Source: G963556115 sp963675945 (GTDB taxonomy: Bacteria > Planctomycetota > SZUA-567). From it: DNA of 64,000 nucleotides. The notes under the pieces were generated by a model, which saw nothing but the letters and a program-made list of their open reading frames with translations, made no database searches and was not told the origin of the DNA. The stretch lies in assembly GCA_963675945.1 (NCBI GenBank), contig OY780932.1, positions 3,596,001 to 3,660,000 of the forward strand, read 5' to 3'. Positions 44,895-54,505 of the stretch are shown in pieces (position 1 is the stretch's first letter; each line of letters starts with the position of its first letter). The position numbers and the translations under genes were made by a program.

Positions 44895-46331
44895 ATGCCC
44901 GAAATACGTATGGCAAACGGACCGCTTAAAGGTCAAGCAATCCAAATTGAGGATAAAGCTCTCACCATGGGTAGAGATGACAACTGTACCATTCAGATTA
45001 TGGATAAAGGGGCAAGCCGTAAGCATGCGGAAATCTTCCGCATCGGCGAGATGTGTTTTATCCGGGATTTCAAGAGCAAGAACGGTACATATCTCAATGA
45101 CAGCCGAATAGAAGAAGAACTGCTCCGTGATGGTGACACTATCAAAATCGGTGGCTGCATCATAGATTTTTTCGCAGTTTCCAGCCAGAATATGCTTGAG
45201 CGGGTAGAATTCTTCGATGATGATGACAGCAGTGCCAGCCTGGAGCTTGATCTGGCAGATCTTACCGATCTAACTGCATCGCAAGGTGACGGCGCAGACA
45301 TGTACCGTCTGCGCAGCTTATACCGACTCGGCCGGATAATCGATCAGTCCAAGAACGAGAAGTCACTTATTGATGCCGCTCTCCCCCTTATCACTGAACA
45401 TTTCAATTCAGAGATGACCTACATCTTTATCCGCAACAGCGAGACTGAAGAGATAGAGTCAATTGGTTCAGATATCAAGAAAGGGATGGAGAGAGATAAG
45501 ATCTCACGCTCAATTATCAAACGCGCTATAGATGATTCAATGGCCATTCTGACTACCGACGCAACCCGGGATGGTCGTTTCAGCGCTCAAGAGAGCATTC
45601 TGGTAAATAATATCCGTAGTGTCATATGTGTCCCCTTGTCGCTTTCGGGGAGTATCAGCGGCGTATTATACCTGGCTAGTAATACCCCGGCGGTCACCTT
45701 CCGTGAAGAAGATTTGGAATTGGCTGCGGCCATGGCCGACCAGGTCGGTCTAGCTCTAACCAACTTCAATTACCGCAGCCATCTGCGCGAAGACCTCCTG
45801 AGCACTATCCGCACCCTGATTCTTGCGGTGGAAACGAGTGCTCCAGAGATCAGAGGGCGCTCACATACTATTTCTGATCTTGCCTACAGAATCGCCAAAA
45901 ACCTCAATCTCAACGAAGAGGCACAGCACATTGTCATACTTGCAGGTCTACTCTGCAACATCGGCATTTTAAACCCTGAGGCAAAAGCAGTCTTCTGTCA
46001 GAGTACCCAGGGTCTAAGTTCAGAAGAAAGGCTCGATATCGAGAGAGCCAGAATAAAAGCGACACTCAATGTTATTGCCGGTATGAAGTGTTATGACAGC
46101 ATCCAGAATACCATCCGCTATATGTACGAACGCGGAGATATGAGTGGGCCAAATCAACTTGAACGCTACGAGATCCCCGAGACAGCGAAGATTCTCGGCA
46201 TCTCCATTGAATTTGAAGAACAGTTACGCATCCGTGGTGAGGTCAATAAAGACCTTATTCTCCAAGAGATGCGCAGTAAAGCCGATTTCCTTTATGACAA
46301 GAGGATTATTCGCGCCCTGATGTCTGAATAA
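44895..46331 (+). CDS. FHA-GAF protein with degenerate HD-type domain
   Basis: 478 residues, AAGGA before the ATG. FHA domain about 1-95 with the phosphopeptide-binding set GR (28-29), SRKH and KNGTYLND. A linker rich in Asp follows, then a GAF domain (~135-300, VCVPLSLSGSISGVLYL, EEDLELAAAMADQVGLAL). The C-terminal ~170 residues resemble an HD-GYP domain (TISDLAYRIAKNLNLNEE, then LAGLLCNIGIL), but the catalytic HD is replaced by CN and the GYP motif is absent. So it is probably a sensory or binding protein without phosphodiesterase activity. FHA suggests input from Ser/Thr phosphorylation. Confidence 0.82.
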   Translation: MPEIRMANGPLKGQAIQIEDKALTMGRDDNCTIQIMDKGASRKHAEIFRIGEMCFIRDFKSKNGTYLNDSRIEEELLRDGDTIKIGGCIIDFFAVSSQNMLERVEFFDDDDSSASLELDLADLTDLTASQGDGADMYRLRSLYRLGRIIDQSKNEKSLIDAALPLITEHFNSEMTYIFIRNSETEEIESIGSDIKKGMERDKISRSIIKRAIDDSMAILTTDATRDGRFSAQESILVNNIRSVICVPLSLSGSISGVLYLASNTPAVTFREEDLELAAAMADQVGLALTNFNYRSHLREDLLSTIRTLILAVETSAPEIRGRSHTISDLAYRIAKNLNLNEEAQHIVILAGLLCNIGILNPEAKAVFCQSTQGLSSEERLDIERARIKATLNVIAGMKCYDSIQNTIRYMYERGDMSGPNQLERYEIPETAKILGISIEFEEQLRIRGEVNKDLILQEMRSKADFLYDKRIIRALMSE

Positions 46332-46388
46332 ATCTACTTATCAACCAGATGTCAGCGAGCTTAACCTACATGAGACTGGAGGTTCAAC

Positions 46389-46805
46389 TTGAATATTATT
46401 GAATGCAGCCTTACGCAAATTCTGATCTCAGAATCAAGTACCTCCCAGATTGTCGTCCTCAAAGAAAGCTCCGGCTCGCGTTATCTAAGCATTGAGATCG
46501 GCATCAATGAAGCTCTGGCAATCAAGAACTGTATCGACGGCTTTGAGATGCCACGTCCATTGACGCACGATCTACTCTACCACACAATCGAAGCCTTATC
46601 CGCCAGCATCAAGCATATTATTATCTCCGACATCCGTCCGCTAGATGAGGGTGGCGCGGTTTTTTTCAGTATCCTGGTGCTTGAGGACTCAGCCGAGCAG
46701 GAAATCTCTATCGACTGCCGCCCCTCTGATGCAATTGCCCTAGCGGTGCGTTGCGGCTGTAAGATTTTTATAAATTCTGATGTTCTGAATATTGCTGCAG
46801 AATAA
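46389..46805 (+). CDS. Bifunctional nuclease (DUF151) family protein
   Basis: 138 residues from a TTG at 46389 with GGAGG six bases upstream, so the unusual start is well supported. The DUF151 pattern is clear: SRYLSIEIGINEALAI, PLTHDLLYHTIEAL and the near-terminal SIDCRPSDAIALAVRCG. The family includes a Thermotoga protein with a compact fold and plant wound-induced nucleases. The role in bacteria is poorly defined. It sits 57 bases after the FHA-GAF gene, possibly in one operon. Confidence 0.85.
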   Translation: MNIIECSLTQILISESSTSQIVVLKESSGSRYLSIEIGINEALAIKNCIDGFEMPRPLTHDLLYHTIEALSASIKHIIISDIRPLDEGGAVFFSILVLEDSAEQEISIDCRPSDAIALAVRCGCKIFINSDVLNIAAE

Positions 46806-47022
46806 TTCGAGCCTACCGAATAATAATAAATTTTTCTGCCATTTTGTTGAGTAAGCTGACTCTATACCGTATAGTATAGTTAGATTGAACCTCACCCGGA
46901 ACAATATCGGATTTAACCAGCATAAGAAGGAGTTCAGATCCAGAGTTAAAAGATCCTTACACTAATTCCCAACAACACTATCAGCATCTGATACAACGTG
47001 TTTTTGCTTTGAGGAGTCAGAA

Positions 47023-47943
47023 ATGGCAAGCGCCAGCACTAAGGTTAAGTTCTCATCACTATTCACCCCTGAGCAGGTACTCTGCGCTATCGAGTCAGAT
47101 AAGCGGGATCTGGCAATAATGGAGCTTCTGCGTAAGCTTGCTTACGAACATGGCGTAGGTAATGTCTCGGAAGTATTTGACGAGATTATCAAACGCGAAG
47201 AAGAGATGTCCACGGTCATCACCTCTGGTATCGCCATACCCCATGCCAGGATATCTACCGTATCCGAACTTGTCGTCGGCATCGCCACCTCCACCAAAGG
47301 TATTGAATGGACAGATAACAGCCAGATCGCGGTTATTATCCTACTCCTTATCCCCAAGGAACAGCCTGGGCTATACCTACAGGCTATCAGTGCCCTAGCC
47401 AGTATCTGCAATGCTCCAGACTCTGCCACAAGCATCAGCAACCTAACCACCTCCGACGAGCTCTGGCGTTTTTTTGACCGAGGCGGACTAATCCTGCCCG
47501 ACTACATCTGCGCCGGTGATGTTATGCGTGAGATAGATATCAAACTCCACGAGAATGACACCCTGGAAAAGGCTATTGATTATTTTGTCAAATACAATTA
47601 CCTCAGCCTACCCGTAGTCGACACCAACAATGAACTTATCGGCGTTGTCTCGGCTCAGGAACTCCTCAAAGTCGTCCTTCCAGACTACATACTCTGGATG
47701 GATGACCTCTCCCCGATAATTAATTTTGAGCCATTTGCCGAGATTCTACGGCGTGAGAGTATGACCTGGCTGGCAGAAATAATGACTACCGAGGTTCCCA
47801 GCATCCAGATTACCGCTCCAGCCGTTCAAATAGCCAAAGAGATGACCAGAATGAACGCCACCCGGGTCTATGTTCTTGAAGACAAGCAACTAAAAGGGGT
47901 TATCTCGTTACGCGGTTTTCTCAGCAAGGTTCTGCGGGAATAG
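47023..47943 (+). CDS. PTS EIIA type-2 domain fused to CBS pair
   Basis: 306 residues, GAGGAG before the ATG. EIIA (PtsN/fructose type) about 8-150 with phosphorylatable H74 in GIAIPHARI. A CBS pair follows, about 160-305 (GDVMREIDIKLHENDTLEKAIDYFVKYNYLSLPVVD, then IMTTEVPSIQI ... TRVYVLEDKQLKGVISLRGFL). The design links phosphotransfer state with adenosine-nucleotide sensing. The next gene, 49 bases on, is an ion-transporter-superfamily permease, so this protein probably regulates it. Confidence 0.88.
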   Translation: MASASTKVKFSSLFTPEQVLCAIESDKRDLAIMELLRKLAYEHGVGNVSEVFDEIIKREEEMSTVITSGIAIPHARISTVSELVVGIATSTKGIEWTDNSQIAVIILLLIPKEQPGLYLQAISALASICNAPDSATSISNLTTSDELWRFFDRGGLILPDYICAGDVMREIDIKLHENDTLEKAIDYFVKYNYLSLPVVDTNNELIGVVSAQELLKVVLPDYILWMDDLSPIINFEPFAEILRRESMTWLAEIMTTEVPSIQITAPAVQIAKEMTRMNATRVYVLEDKQLKGVISLRGFLSKVLRE

Positions 47944-47992
47944 CTGCCAAACTAGACATTTTTTTACCAACATCGACAATCAGGAGTAGCAT

Positions 47993-49513
47993 ATGCACTC
48001 AGATGAAGTAGGAAAAGTTGAGATTCGCCCGCTGCTAATCCGCGGCGCAATAATGATCGCAATTACCATACTTGTAGCGTATCTAGGCAAGTTGGCAAAG
48101 CTTAGCGAAGAGCAGATAATGTCTTCGTCAATTTTCATTATGATAATCATGTCCACGCTCCTCTTCTGGGCATTTAGGCTAGCGATAGCTTTTGTCGGCA
48201 CCGGCGTTCTCTTTGCCAGCCGGGTCATCACTGTGACTCAGTTCACTCACGACACAGAGTTGCCGATTATCCTCTTTCTTGTTGGGATGATGGTTATTGT
48301 CGGCGTACTGAAGGAACTCGGCCTCTTTACTTGGATAATCCAACTTGTAGTAAATTGCCAGCAATTATCCGGCCTGATGTTTATCGGCATTATTGTCTAT
48401 TTGAGCGCCCTGCTTGCCTGCGCCGTAGATGAAGTTACCAGTATCGTCTTTATCTCAACTTTGATCTTCCAAGTATGCGAGACCCTCAAGATCCGCGCGA
48501 CCCCGTTTATCATGATAGCAGTTCTCGGTACCAATGTCGGCAGTGCCGGAACCATGCTGGGCAACCCTGTAGGTATTCTCATCGGCAGCAGAGGTAACCT
48601 GAGCTTTATCGACTTTATCTACTGGGCCTTTCCGATCATGCTTATAACCCTCACGGTTTCATTATCCATCCTCCTCTTCTGGTTCAGAAAGGATATAGCC
48701 CTCCTTGACGAACGCCTAACGCAACGCCGGGATATGGGGCTCTCACTCGGCCCTCTTGTGCAAATCCCGTATAAACGCGGCCTCTTTATTCTCCTGGCGA
48801 TGATAGCATTTATCGCTTCACACCACACACTTGAGCACAATCTCGGACTTGAAGCCAATACCCTGATGATAGTAGCCCCGTTGGTAGTCGCCGGTTTTCT
48901 AATGATCTGGCGCTATAAGCGCGCCAGGCACTATATCGAAGACGAGGTCGAATGGTGGACATTGCTCTTTTTCATGATGCTATTTGCCGTGGCCGGCTCA
49001 CTCGAACATAGCGGGGTAACCCTGCGCATTGCCAATGAATTCAAGTCCAGCTTTGGTTCGGTTCCCTGGCTCCTGACTCCTGCGGTTATCTTCATCTCGG
49101 CGATGGGGTCAGCCTTTGTCGACAATGTTGTCTTTGTCGCCGCCTTCCTCCCGGTCGTCGAGCACCTAAATAATTACCAATTATGGTGGGCTCTACTCTT
49201 TGGTGCCTGTTTTGGTGGAAACATCACAATGATCGGCTCGACCGCAAATATTGTCGCCCTGGGAATGCTGGAGAAGCGCTGCCGCTTGCATGTTGCTTTC
49301 CTTGAATGGCTCAAGGTAGGTGCAGTGATCGGCTTGGTCTCCTGCCTCATCGCCTGGGGTGGAATTGCCCTCCTCAGCCCCTACATGCCCCAGCCATCTT
49401 CCAGCAGCAGTACAAACGAACTTGCTGCACCTGAACACACACAACAAACCGGCGCCGGCGCTCAACCGCTCGCCCAAAACTATCTCTCAAACCAAGAAGC
49501 CAAATCTGAATAA
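47993..49513 (+). CDS. Ion transporter superfamily permease (SLC13/ArsB/NhaD-like)
   Basis: 506 residues with about 12 membrane segments. The two symmetric signatures of the family are visible: LGTNVGSAGTMLGNPVGILIG in the first half and GACFGGNITMIGSTANIVALG in the second, with SAFVDNVVFVAAFLPVV between. It could be a sodium/proton antiporter or an anion transporter; motifs do not decide. It ends with a Ser/Ala/Gln-rich tail. Paired with the EIIA-CBS gene upstream. Confidence 0.85.
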   Translation: MHSDEVGKVEIRPLLIRGAIMIAITILVAYLGKLAKLSEEQIMSSSIFIMIIMSTLLFWAFRLAIAFVGTGVLFASRVITVTQFTHDTELPIILFLVGMMVIVGVLKELGLFTWIIQLVVNCQQLSGLMFIGIIVYLSALLACAVDEVTSIVFISTLIFQVCETLKIRATPFIMIAVLGTNVGSAGTMLGNPVGILIGSRGNLSFIDFIYWAFPIMLITLTVSLSILLFWFRKDIALLDERLTQRRDMGLSLGPLVQIPYKRGLFILLAMIAFIASHHTLEHNLGLEANTLMIVAPLVVAGFLMIWRYKRARHYIEDEVEWWTLLFFMMLFAVAGSLEHSGVTLRIANEFKSSFGSVPWLLTPAVIFISAMGSAFVDNVVFVAAFLPVVEHLNNYQLWWALLFGACFGGNITMIGSTANIVALGMLEKRCRLHVAFLEWLKVGAVIGLVSCLIAWGGIALLSPYMPQPSSSSSTNELAAPEHTQQTGAGAQPLAQNYLSNQEAKSE

Positions 49514-49591
49514 GCATCAAACTCAAACACAGGGTTATTTTTATAAAATACAAATATCAAACTTGAAAAAAAAGCCCTCTTCTTATACTAT

Positions 49592-49611
49592 ATATATGGT
49601 TCGCCATATAT
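49592..49611 (+). terminator. Hairpin with UUCG loop after the transporter
   Basis: ATATATGG (49592-49599) and CCATATAT (49604-49611) flank TTCG; TATTTTG follows. About 80 bases past the stop of the permease. Confidence 0.55.
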
Positions 49612-49662
49612 TATTTTGCCCTAAAAAGTCATAATTTATAGTACAGATTTAAAGGTGTTATT

Positions 49663-50547
49663 ATGAAAGATATTCTACCCAAAATAGAATCAAGCCTGCC
49701 CGAAGCGGTATCAAAAGTCCTTAAGAGTGAAGGCAGCCTTCTTGACCAACCTATACTTTCAACTCCGACACCAGCAGCTCTAGCCATATCATATGATATT
49801 GAAGGAGCCAGCAAAGGCCAGATAACCATCCTCTTCACTGCCGCCGAAAGCGTTGCCAAGAGATTTCTAACCATTACCATCGGTGATCCCGAAGCGGCCT
49901 CTATCGAAGAATCCTGCCAGGAGGTAGGTAATCAAATACTGGGAATATCACTGGGAGCGTTGAGTAATGACGTTGCAGAGATCCGTTTGGCTGCCGCCGG
50001 CAGAGTTGTAACCCCGGAAGGCACCTCCAGCCTGACCGGCCAGACAAATAACTATCTGGCCAGGATAGGAACAAAAGAGTATGGAGATTTATTGATCTAT
50101 TATACAATAGAATCAGAGAATACTGAAATCACTTCACCCGCAGTAGAAATCGAGAATACAAGGAATGAGATGCCGATAAAAGTAATGATTGTGGATGACT
50201 CACCGGTCATGTGCGCCTTTTTAAAGAAGATTTTTATCGAGAAAAATTATGATATTGTTGCAGTTGCCGAAGATGGGATTGAGGCTCTTGAGAAATTTCA
50301 ACAATACCGTCCTGAGCTGGTTACTCTTGATATAATGATGCCGAAGATGAAGGGAACGGATGTACTGAAGGAAATTATGACCATAGCTCCGGATACCACG
50401 GTGGTAATGGCTTCTTCTATTGCCGATGCCAAGACGGTAATGAACTGTCTGCGTATTGGCGCAAAACGATATATTGTCAAACCATATGATAAAGATGCAG
50501 TGATTTCAGCGATAGACAAAGCTCTAACTGTAAGAAAGACAGTATAG
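49663..50547 (+). CDS. CheX-like phosphatase domain fused to CheY receiver
   Basis: 294 residues. N-terminal ~150 residues resemble CheX/CheC: SYDIEGASKGQITILF, EESCQEVGNQILG (the E..N phosphatase motif region). A short linker follows, then a receiver domain at about 170-294 (IKVMIVDDSPVMCAFL, LVTLDIMMPKMKG with the phospho-Asp, ASSIADAK, KPYDKDAV). The fusion could dephosphorylate its own receiver. Three bases separate it from cheA, so they act together. Confidence 0.85.
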   Translation: MKDILPKIESSLPEAVSKVLKSEGSLLDQPILSTPTPAALAISYDIEGASKGQITILFTAAESVAKRFLTITIGDPEAASIEESCQEVGNQILGISLGALSNDVAEIRLAAAGRVVTPEGTSSLTGQTNNYLARIGTKEYGDLLIYYTIESENTEITSPAVEIENTRNEMPIKVMIVDDSPVMCAFLKKIFIEKNYDIVAVAEDGIEALEKFQQYRPELVTLDIMMPKMKGTDVLKEIMTIAPDTTVVMASSIADAKTVMNCLRIGAKRYIVKPYDKDAVISAIDKALTVRKTV

Positions 50548-50550
50548 AAT

Positions 50551-52677
50551 ATGAATGAAGGAATAAGCGAGTTTTTAGAACTCTTCCTCCAAGAGAGCAG
50601 CGACCGATTTACCGAATTGAGCCACGAATTGGTTGCTCTTGAGGAGAGTCCTGCAAACGAAGAGATCCTCTACTCAATCATGCGTCATATGCACAGTATC
50701 AAGGGTAGCTCAGGCATGTTCGGCTTTGATAACCTCAAGCTGATTGGGCATCGACTTGAGGATCTCTGTGAGATAGTACACAACAAGCCCAGTTTAGTAA
50801 ATGCCAAGGTAATGGATATTCTATTTGCCGGAACCGACCTGCTGCACAGTGCCTTCAAGAAAATTTCTGCAAAAACCGGTCAGAGCAGCAATGAGCTTAC
50901 CCCTCAGGAGAAGATGTTTCTCGATGAACTGGACGAGACCATACAGGCGCTTGCAAATGACGGCCTCGACCTCCCTACCGCCGCCAATGATCTCATCGAG
51001 AGCATTAATACGATAATCCCTTCTATTGAGGGTATTATTGATCTGGATGCAATCAAGGCAGATATTAAAAAAGTAAGAACCTGTATTGAAAGCAGTAATG
51101 AAGCCAACCTTACCGACGTCAGCAGTAACCCGATCTACTTTAACAACAAAGATATCTCGATAAATATTCAACAACTGAGTACACTCCTGGACAATGCCAA
51201 TGAAGCGCCACTGGATAGCGAAAAGACCGAAGAATTCTTCACCATTCTCCAGGATATTATTGATATTGTTGAAGAAGCAAGTATAACCGAATTGAATGAG
51301 ATATTATACGATATTTCAGAGAGTATCACCGTATTCACCGAGCTCGGCCTGGATTTCGATTCCCTGCAATCTGAGTATTATCGTGAATCACTCACCGAGA
51401 TAATCTCCCACGGCCAAGACAGCATTGAAAAAGAAGATACGGATAATACCGATACGCAGCACAAACAGAATGAAGATCAACACCAGATACCAGCCCGCAA
51501 GACAGTGCGTGTTGAAGAATTCAAGATCGATAATTTTCTCGATAATGTTGGTGAATTGATCATACTGGGAGAGATCTTCAACAACCTGCAGAAGAAATTT
51601 TCAAAGATCGTCACTTCCGATCAACTAGAACTGGTCAGAGAATTTACCGGTGCCAACAATGACTTCAGCAAACAGGTCTTCGGTCTCCAGAAATCACTGA
51701 TGGATATCAGACGGATAGAGATCAGTACTATCACGGCTAGTGTCTCCCGTCTGGTTCGCGATACCGCCCGCAGTCTGGAAAAAGAGATCTCATTTGTAGT
51801 AATCGGTGAAGATTCGGTCATAGACAAGAGCCTACTTGATGATATCAATACCTGTGTCGTCCATATTGTCCGCAACGCCTGTGACCACGGCATAGAGTTA
51901 CCCACAGACCGGGTACGAGTTGGAAAGAAACGGAGCGGTACAGTCACGCTATTCGCCTCGAATGAAGACAACTCACTCATTCTCAAGATCAGTGATGACG
52001 GCAAGGGAATAGACACCGAGATGATTACTGATAAATGTATCAAGGACGGGATCTACACTCAAAACGAGATCGAGCTGATGAGCGAGCGCCAGATAATGGA
52101 GACGATCTTCCAAAACGGCTTCTCTACAGCCCATGAAGTATCCGATATTTCCGGCAGAGGTGTAGGTATGAGTTCCGTTCTTGACAACATCAAGAAATCT
52201 GGTGGGCTGGTTGAGATTAATAGCGAACTCGGCAAAGGCACAACCATTTCCATAAAAGTACCATTATCAATAATGCTCTCGGTGGTAGACGGTCTGGTAG
52301 TAAAGAGTGGGGGTGAAACCTTTATTATTCCTATCCGCTATGTTGTCGAATCATTCTACATTACCAAGAAGGATATTATTGAATACCAGCAACGCGGTAA
52401 GTGTGTTAGGCTTCGAAATGAAGTTCTACCGGTCGTAAATCTGGATAACATACTTGATCTGCCCAAAGGCAAGTGTGATATCTGCGTAGTTATCAAGTGT
52501 GACGCTTCCCGCTTCTGTATGGTTGTAGATGAGATACTAGATCACCAGCAAGTGGTTATCAAACGTATCAACGGGCTGGAAGGGGTACGGGGAATCATGG
52601 GCGGGGCTCTGCTTGGTGACGGTACTGTCGGTCTGGTTCTCAATATTGATGTTATGGGGGGATTGTTTATCGACTGA
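50551..52677 (+). CDS. cheA: CheA-type histidine kinase
   Basis: 708 residues. Hpt domain 1-110 with phospho-acceptor H48 (MRHMHSIKGSSGMFGF). An unusual, mostly acidic middle (about 130-315) has weak helical repeats in place of a clear CheY-binding domain. Then a short dimerisation region, ATPase core (HIVRNACDHGIELP, ISDDGKGID, SDISGRGVGMSSVLDNI) and C-terminal CheW-like domain (LSIMLSVVDGLVV to the end). No CheW, CheR, CheB or receptor gene is adjacent, so this may be a non-chemotactic or dispersed pathway. Confidence 0.88.
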   Translation: MNEGISEFLELFLQESSDRFTELSHELVALEESPANEEILYSIMRHMHSIKGSSGMFGFDNLKLIGHRLEDLCEIVHNKPSLVNAKVMDILFAGTDLLHSAFKKISAKTGQSSNELTPQEKMFLDELDETIQALANDGLDLPTAANDLIESINTIIPSIEGIIDLDAIKADIKKVRTCIESSNEANLTDVSSNPIYFNNKDISINIQQLSTLLDNANEAPLDSEKTEEFFTILQDIIDIVEEASITELNEILYDISESITVFTELGLDFDSLQSEYYRESLTEIISHGQDSIEKEDTDNTDTQHKQNEDQHQIPARKTVRVEEFKIDNFLDNVGELIILGEIFNNLQKKFSKIVTSDQLELVREFTGANNDFSKQVFGLQKSLMDIRRIEISTITASVSRLVRDTARSLEKEISFVVIGEDSVIDKSLLDDINTCVVHIVRNACDHGIELPTDRVRVGKKRSGTVTLFASNEDNSLILKISDDGKGIDTEMITDKCIKDGIYTQNEIELMSERQIMETIFQNGFSTAHEVSDISGRGVGMSSVLDNIKKSGGLVEINSELGKGTTISIKVPLSIMLSVVDGLVVKSGGETFIIPIRYVVESFYITKKDIIEYQQRGKCVRLRNEVLPVVNLDNILDLPKGKCDICVVIKCDASRFCMVVDEILDHQQVVIKRINGLEGVRGIMGGALLGDGTVGLVLNIDVMGGLFID

Positions 52678-52806
52678 TAAATAAACCTGTGCCGACTCAA
52701 GTCCTTTCACGATAATTCTCCGACCGAAACCAGTAGTAGATTCAAGCCCAACCCCATACAAAATAAACCATACTCTCCACACATTCCCCAAAAACTCCTT
52801 TATGCT

Positions 52807-54327
52807 TCATCTGCTGCCATCGGTAGCCCTTCGATTCAACTCATCGTCTTCCAGATCCTCCTTGACCAACGCCAGAAAATCAACAGCCTCCAACTTTGAT
52901 GAAATCTCCTGCCTGACCCCGCTGAACAACTCATGCAGCAATTCGTGAATTCTAGACTCCCCTCGCACCGGCACACTGAGATCCAGTTTGTGTATCGCCT
53001 TGAAGATCGTATAAACCGTAATTTGCGCAATATCCCTGCCTGGAGTATAAGCGTCTTCCTCGGTCTTGACCTCACGTATCAGACCATGATCAAGGAGCTT
53101 AACCATAATATTCCTGATAATCAACGGCGGGGTTGAAAACTTCTGGGCGAGATAATCTATCATATTCGCCCTTGCCTCACCGTTATAGAAACTCTTGCAA
53201 ATATGCGCCATTACCAGAACAGCCAGATACAACTCGTAATGATAGCCTTTTTTATGTATATGCGAAATAGTCACCAAATCGTAGTAATTCTGAATATTAA
53301 ACGCTATTTCAGCTCCCAGCAGAATAACCGACCAGACCATCCAGACCCAGATCAAAAATACCGGAAATACCAGCAGCGTACTCCCATACAGCCGGGTCAA
53401 ACTGGTAGCGGAATAATTAACATAATATGAAAATCCAAGCTTCATTAACTCAAGGATAATACCCGAAAAAAAACCGCCGATAAGCGCAGGAAAAATTTTT
53501 ACGCGGGTATACGGCATAAATACAATCAACAGGAATACTGCAAAGGCGGTCAGAGTCAGCGAGAGTAACCCCAGAGTAACCTTTACCATAAATGACTGAT
53601 GCGTCTTAGTGAGACCCGGTTCAGCTTCAACTCCATCCTCCTCTCCCGCCCCCCCCGATTCAGCAGTACCTCCTCCAGCTTGCGAACCAGCTGTATTCAA
53701 GTGCGAGACTATCAGTGCATACGCCTCATCCTTGGTCTGCTCGATGCTTTCAGCAACTTTGATCGTCACCAGTTCTACCTGTGAATTCAGATATACTGAG
53801 AAACTCATCATAATCGGTATCGCAATTATGGCAGCAAAGTACGCAACCAGCCGATTGAGCAACTTGCGTTTGCGTTGCACCTGCCAGATTGCATTAAACG
53901 CCTTTTCAATATTGGCTATCAGAGTATAGGCAATATAAAAGAGCACAATAAAACTCACACCGACGATCTCTTTGGCCTTGGCCGCAAAACTACGGATCAG
54001 ATCCAATAGCGGCTGCAACTGCGGGACATCGGGAAATTTGGTCTCAATAGATGAAATGAAACTCTGCACATAATTTTCATGTTCGCTCGTCCCGAGCATC
54101 GAAGCAACCGCGATACCGATAAAGATCAGCGGCACCAGCGCCACAATAGACTTGAAGGAGAGAGCGGAAGCAGCGTTGATAGTCTGATGCCTGATCACGG
54201 ATTTATAACATTCGGTAAAGAATACTCCCAGATACTGTAGCCGCTTTCTACCGCCATCACTAGTCGGTATCTCCTCATAATTCACATGCGTTTCAAATTT
54301 ATGTTTGAGCTTGTCTAGAATACTCAT
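52807..54327 (-). CDS. YihY/BrkB-family membrane protein with winged-helix tail
   Basis: 506 residues, AAGGG before the ATG. Six or so membrane segments of the YihY/BrkB family (TINAASALSFKSIVALVPLIFIG, FNAIWQVQRKRKLLNRL, VFLIWVWMVWSVILLGAEIAF). After about residue 370 comes a soluble domain with winged-helix character (IDYLAQKFSTPPLIIRNIMVKLLDHGLI). The family was once called RNase BN, a name now considered wrong; function is unknown, with transport or envelope roles suggested. A poorly conserved loop near 205-235 is rich in Gly and Glu. Confidence 0.85.
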   Translation of the reverse strand: MSILDKLKHKFETHVNYEEIPTSDGGRKRLQYLGVFFTECYKSVIRHQTINAASALSFKSIVALVPLIFIGIAVASMLGTSEHENYVQSFISSIETKFPDVPQLQPLLDLIRSFAAKAKEIVGVSFIVLFYIAYTLIANIEKAFNAIWQVQRKRKLLNRLVAYFAAIIAIPIMMSFSVYLNSQVELVTIKVAESIEQTKDEAYALIVSHLNTAGSQAGGGTAESGGAGEEDGVEAEPGLTKTHQSFMVKVTLGLLSLTLTAFAVFLLIVFMPYTRVKIFPALIGGFFSGIILELMKLGFSYYVNYSATSLTRLYGSTLLVFPVFLIWVWMVWSVILLGAEIAFNIQNYYDLVTISHIHKKGYHYELYLAVLVMAHICKSFYNGEARANMIDYLAQKFSTPPLIIRNIMVKLLDHGLIREVKTEEDAYTPGRDIAQITVYTIFKAIHKLDLSVPVRGESRIHELLHELFSGVRQEISSKLEAVDFLALVKEDLEDDELNRRATDGSR

Positions 54328-54505
54328 TATCCCTTTTCCAATCTAGTACCCGGATCTCAATTAATCTCTAGTATTATACATTATAGCATTATTGTCAAAG
54401 AAAAAGCTATTTTTATGTTAGCGATTACCCGGCTCAGCAATTGACTTAGACCAATGCTATCAATAAGATATAACACTGAATACCTAATAAAGAAAGGAAT
54501 AAAGG

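Noticed and set aside
52807..54327. Ribonuclease BN annotation for the YihY-type protein
   Set aside because: The RNase BN activity was assigned to another protein (RNase Z type); this is a membrane protein with no nuclease motif.
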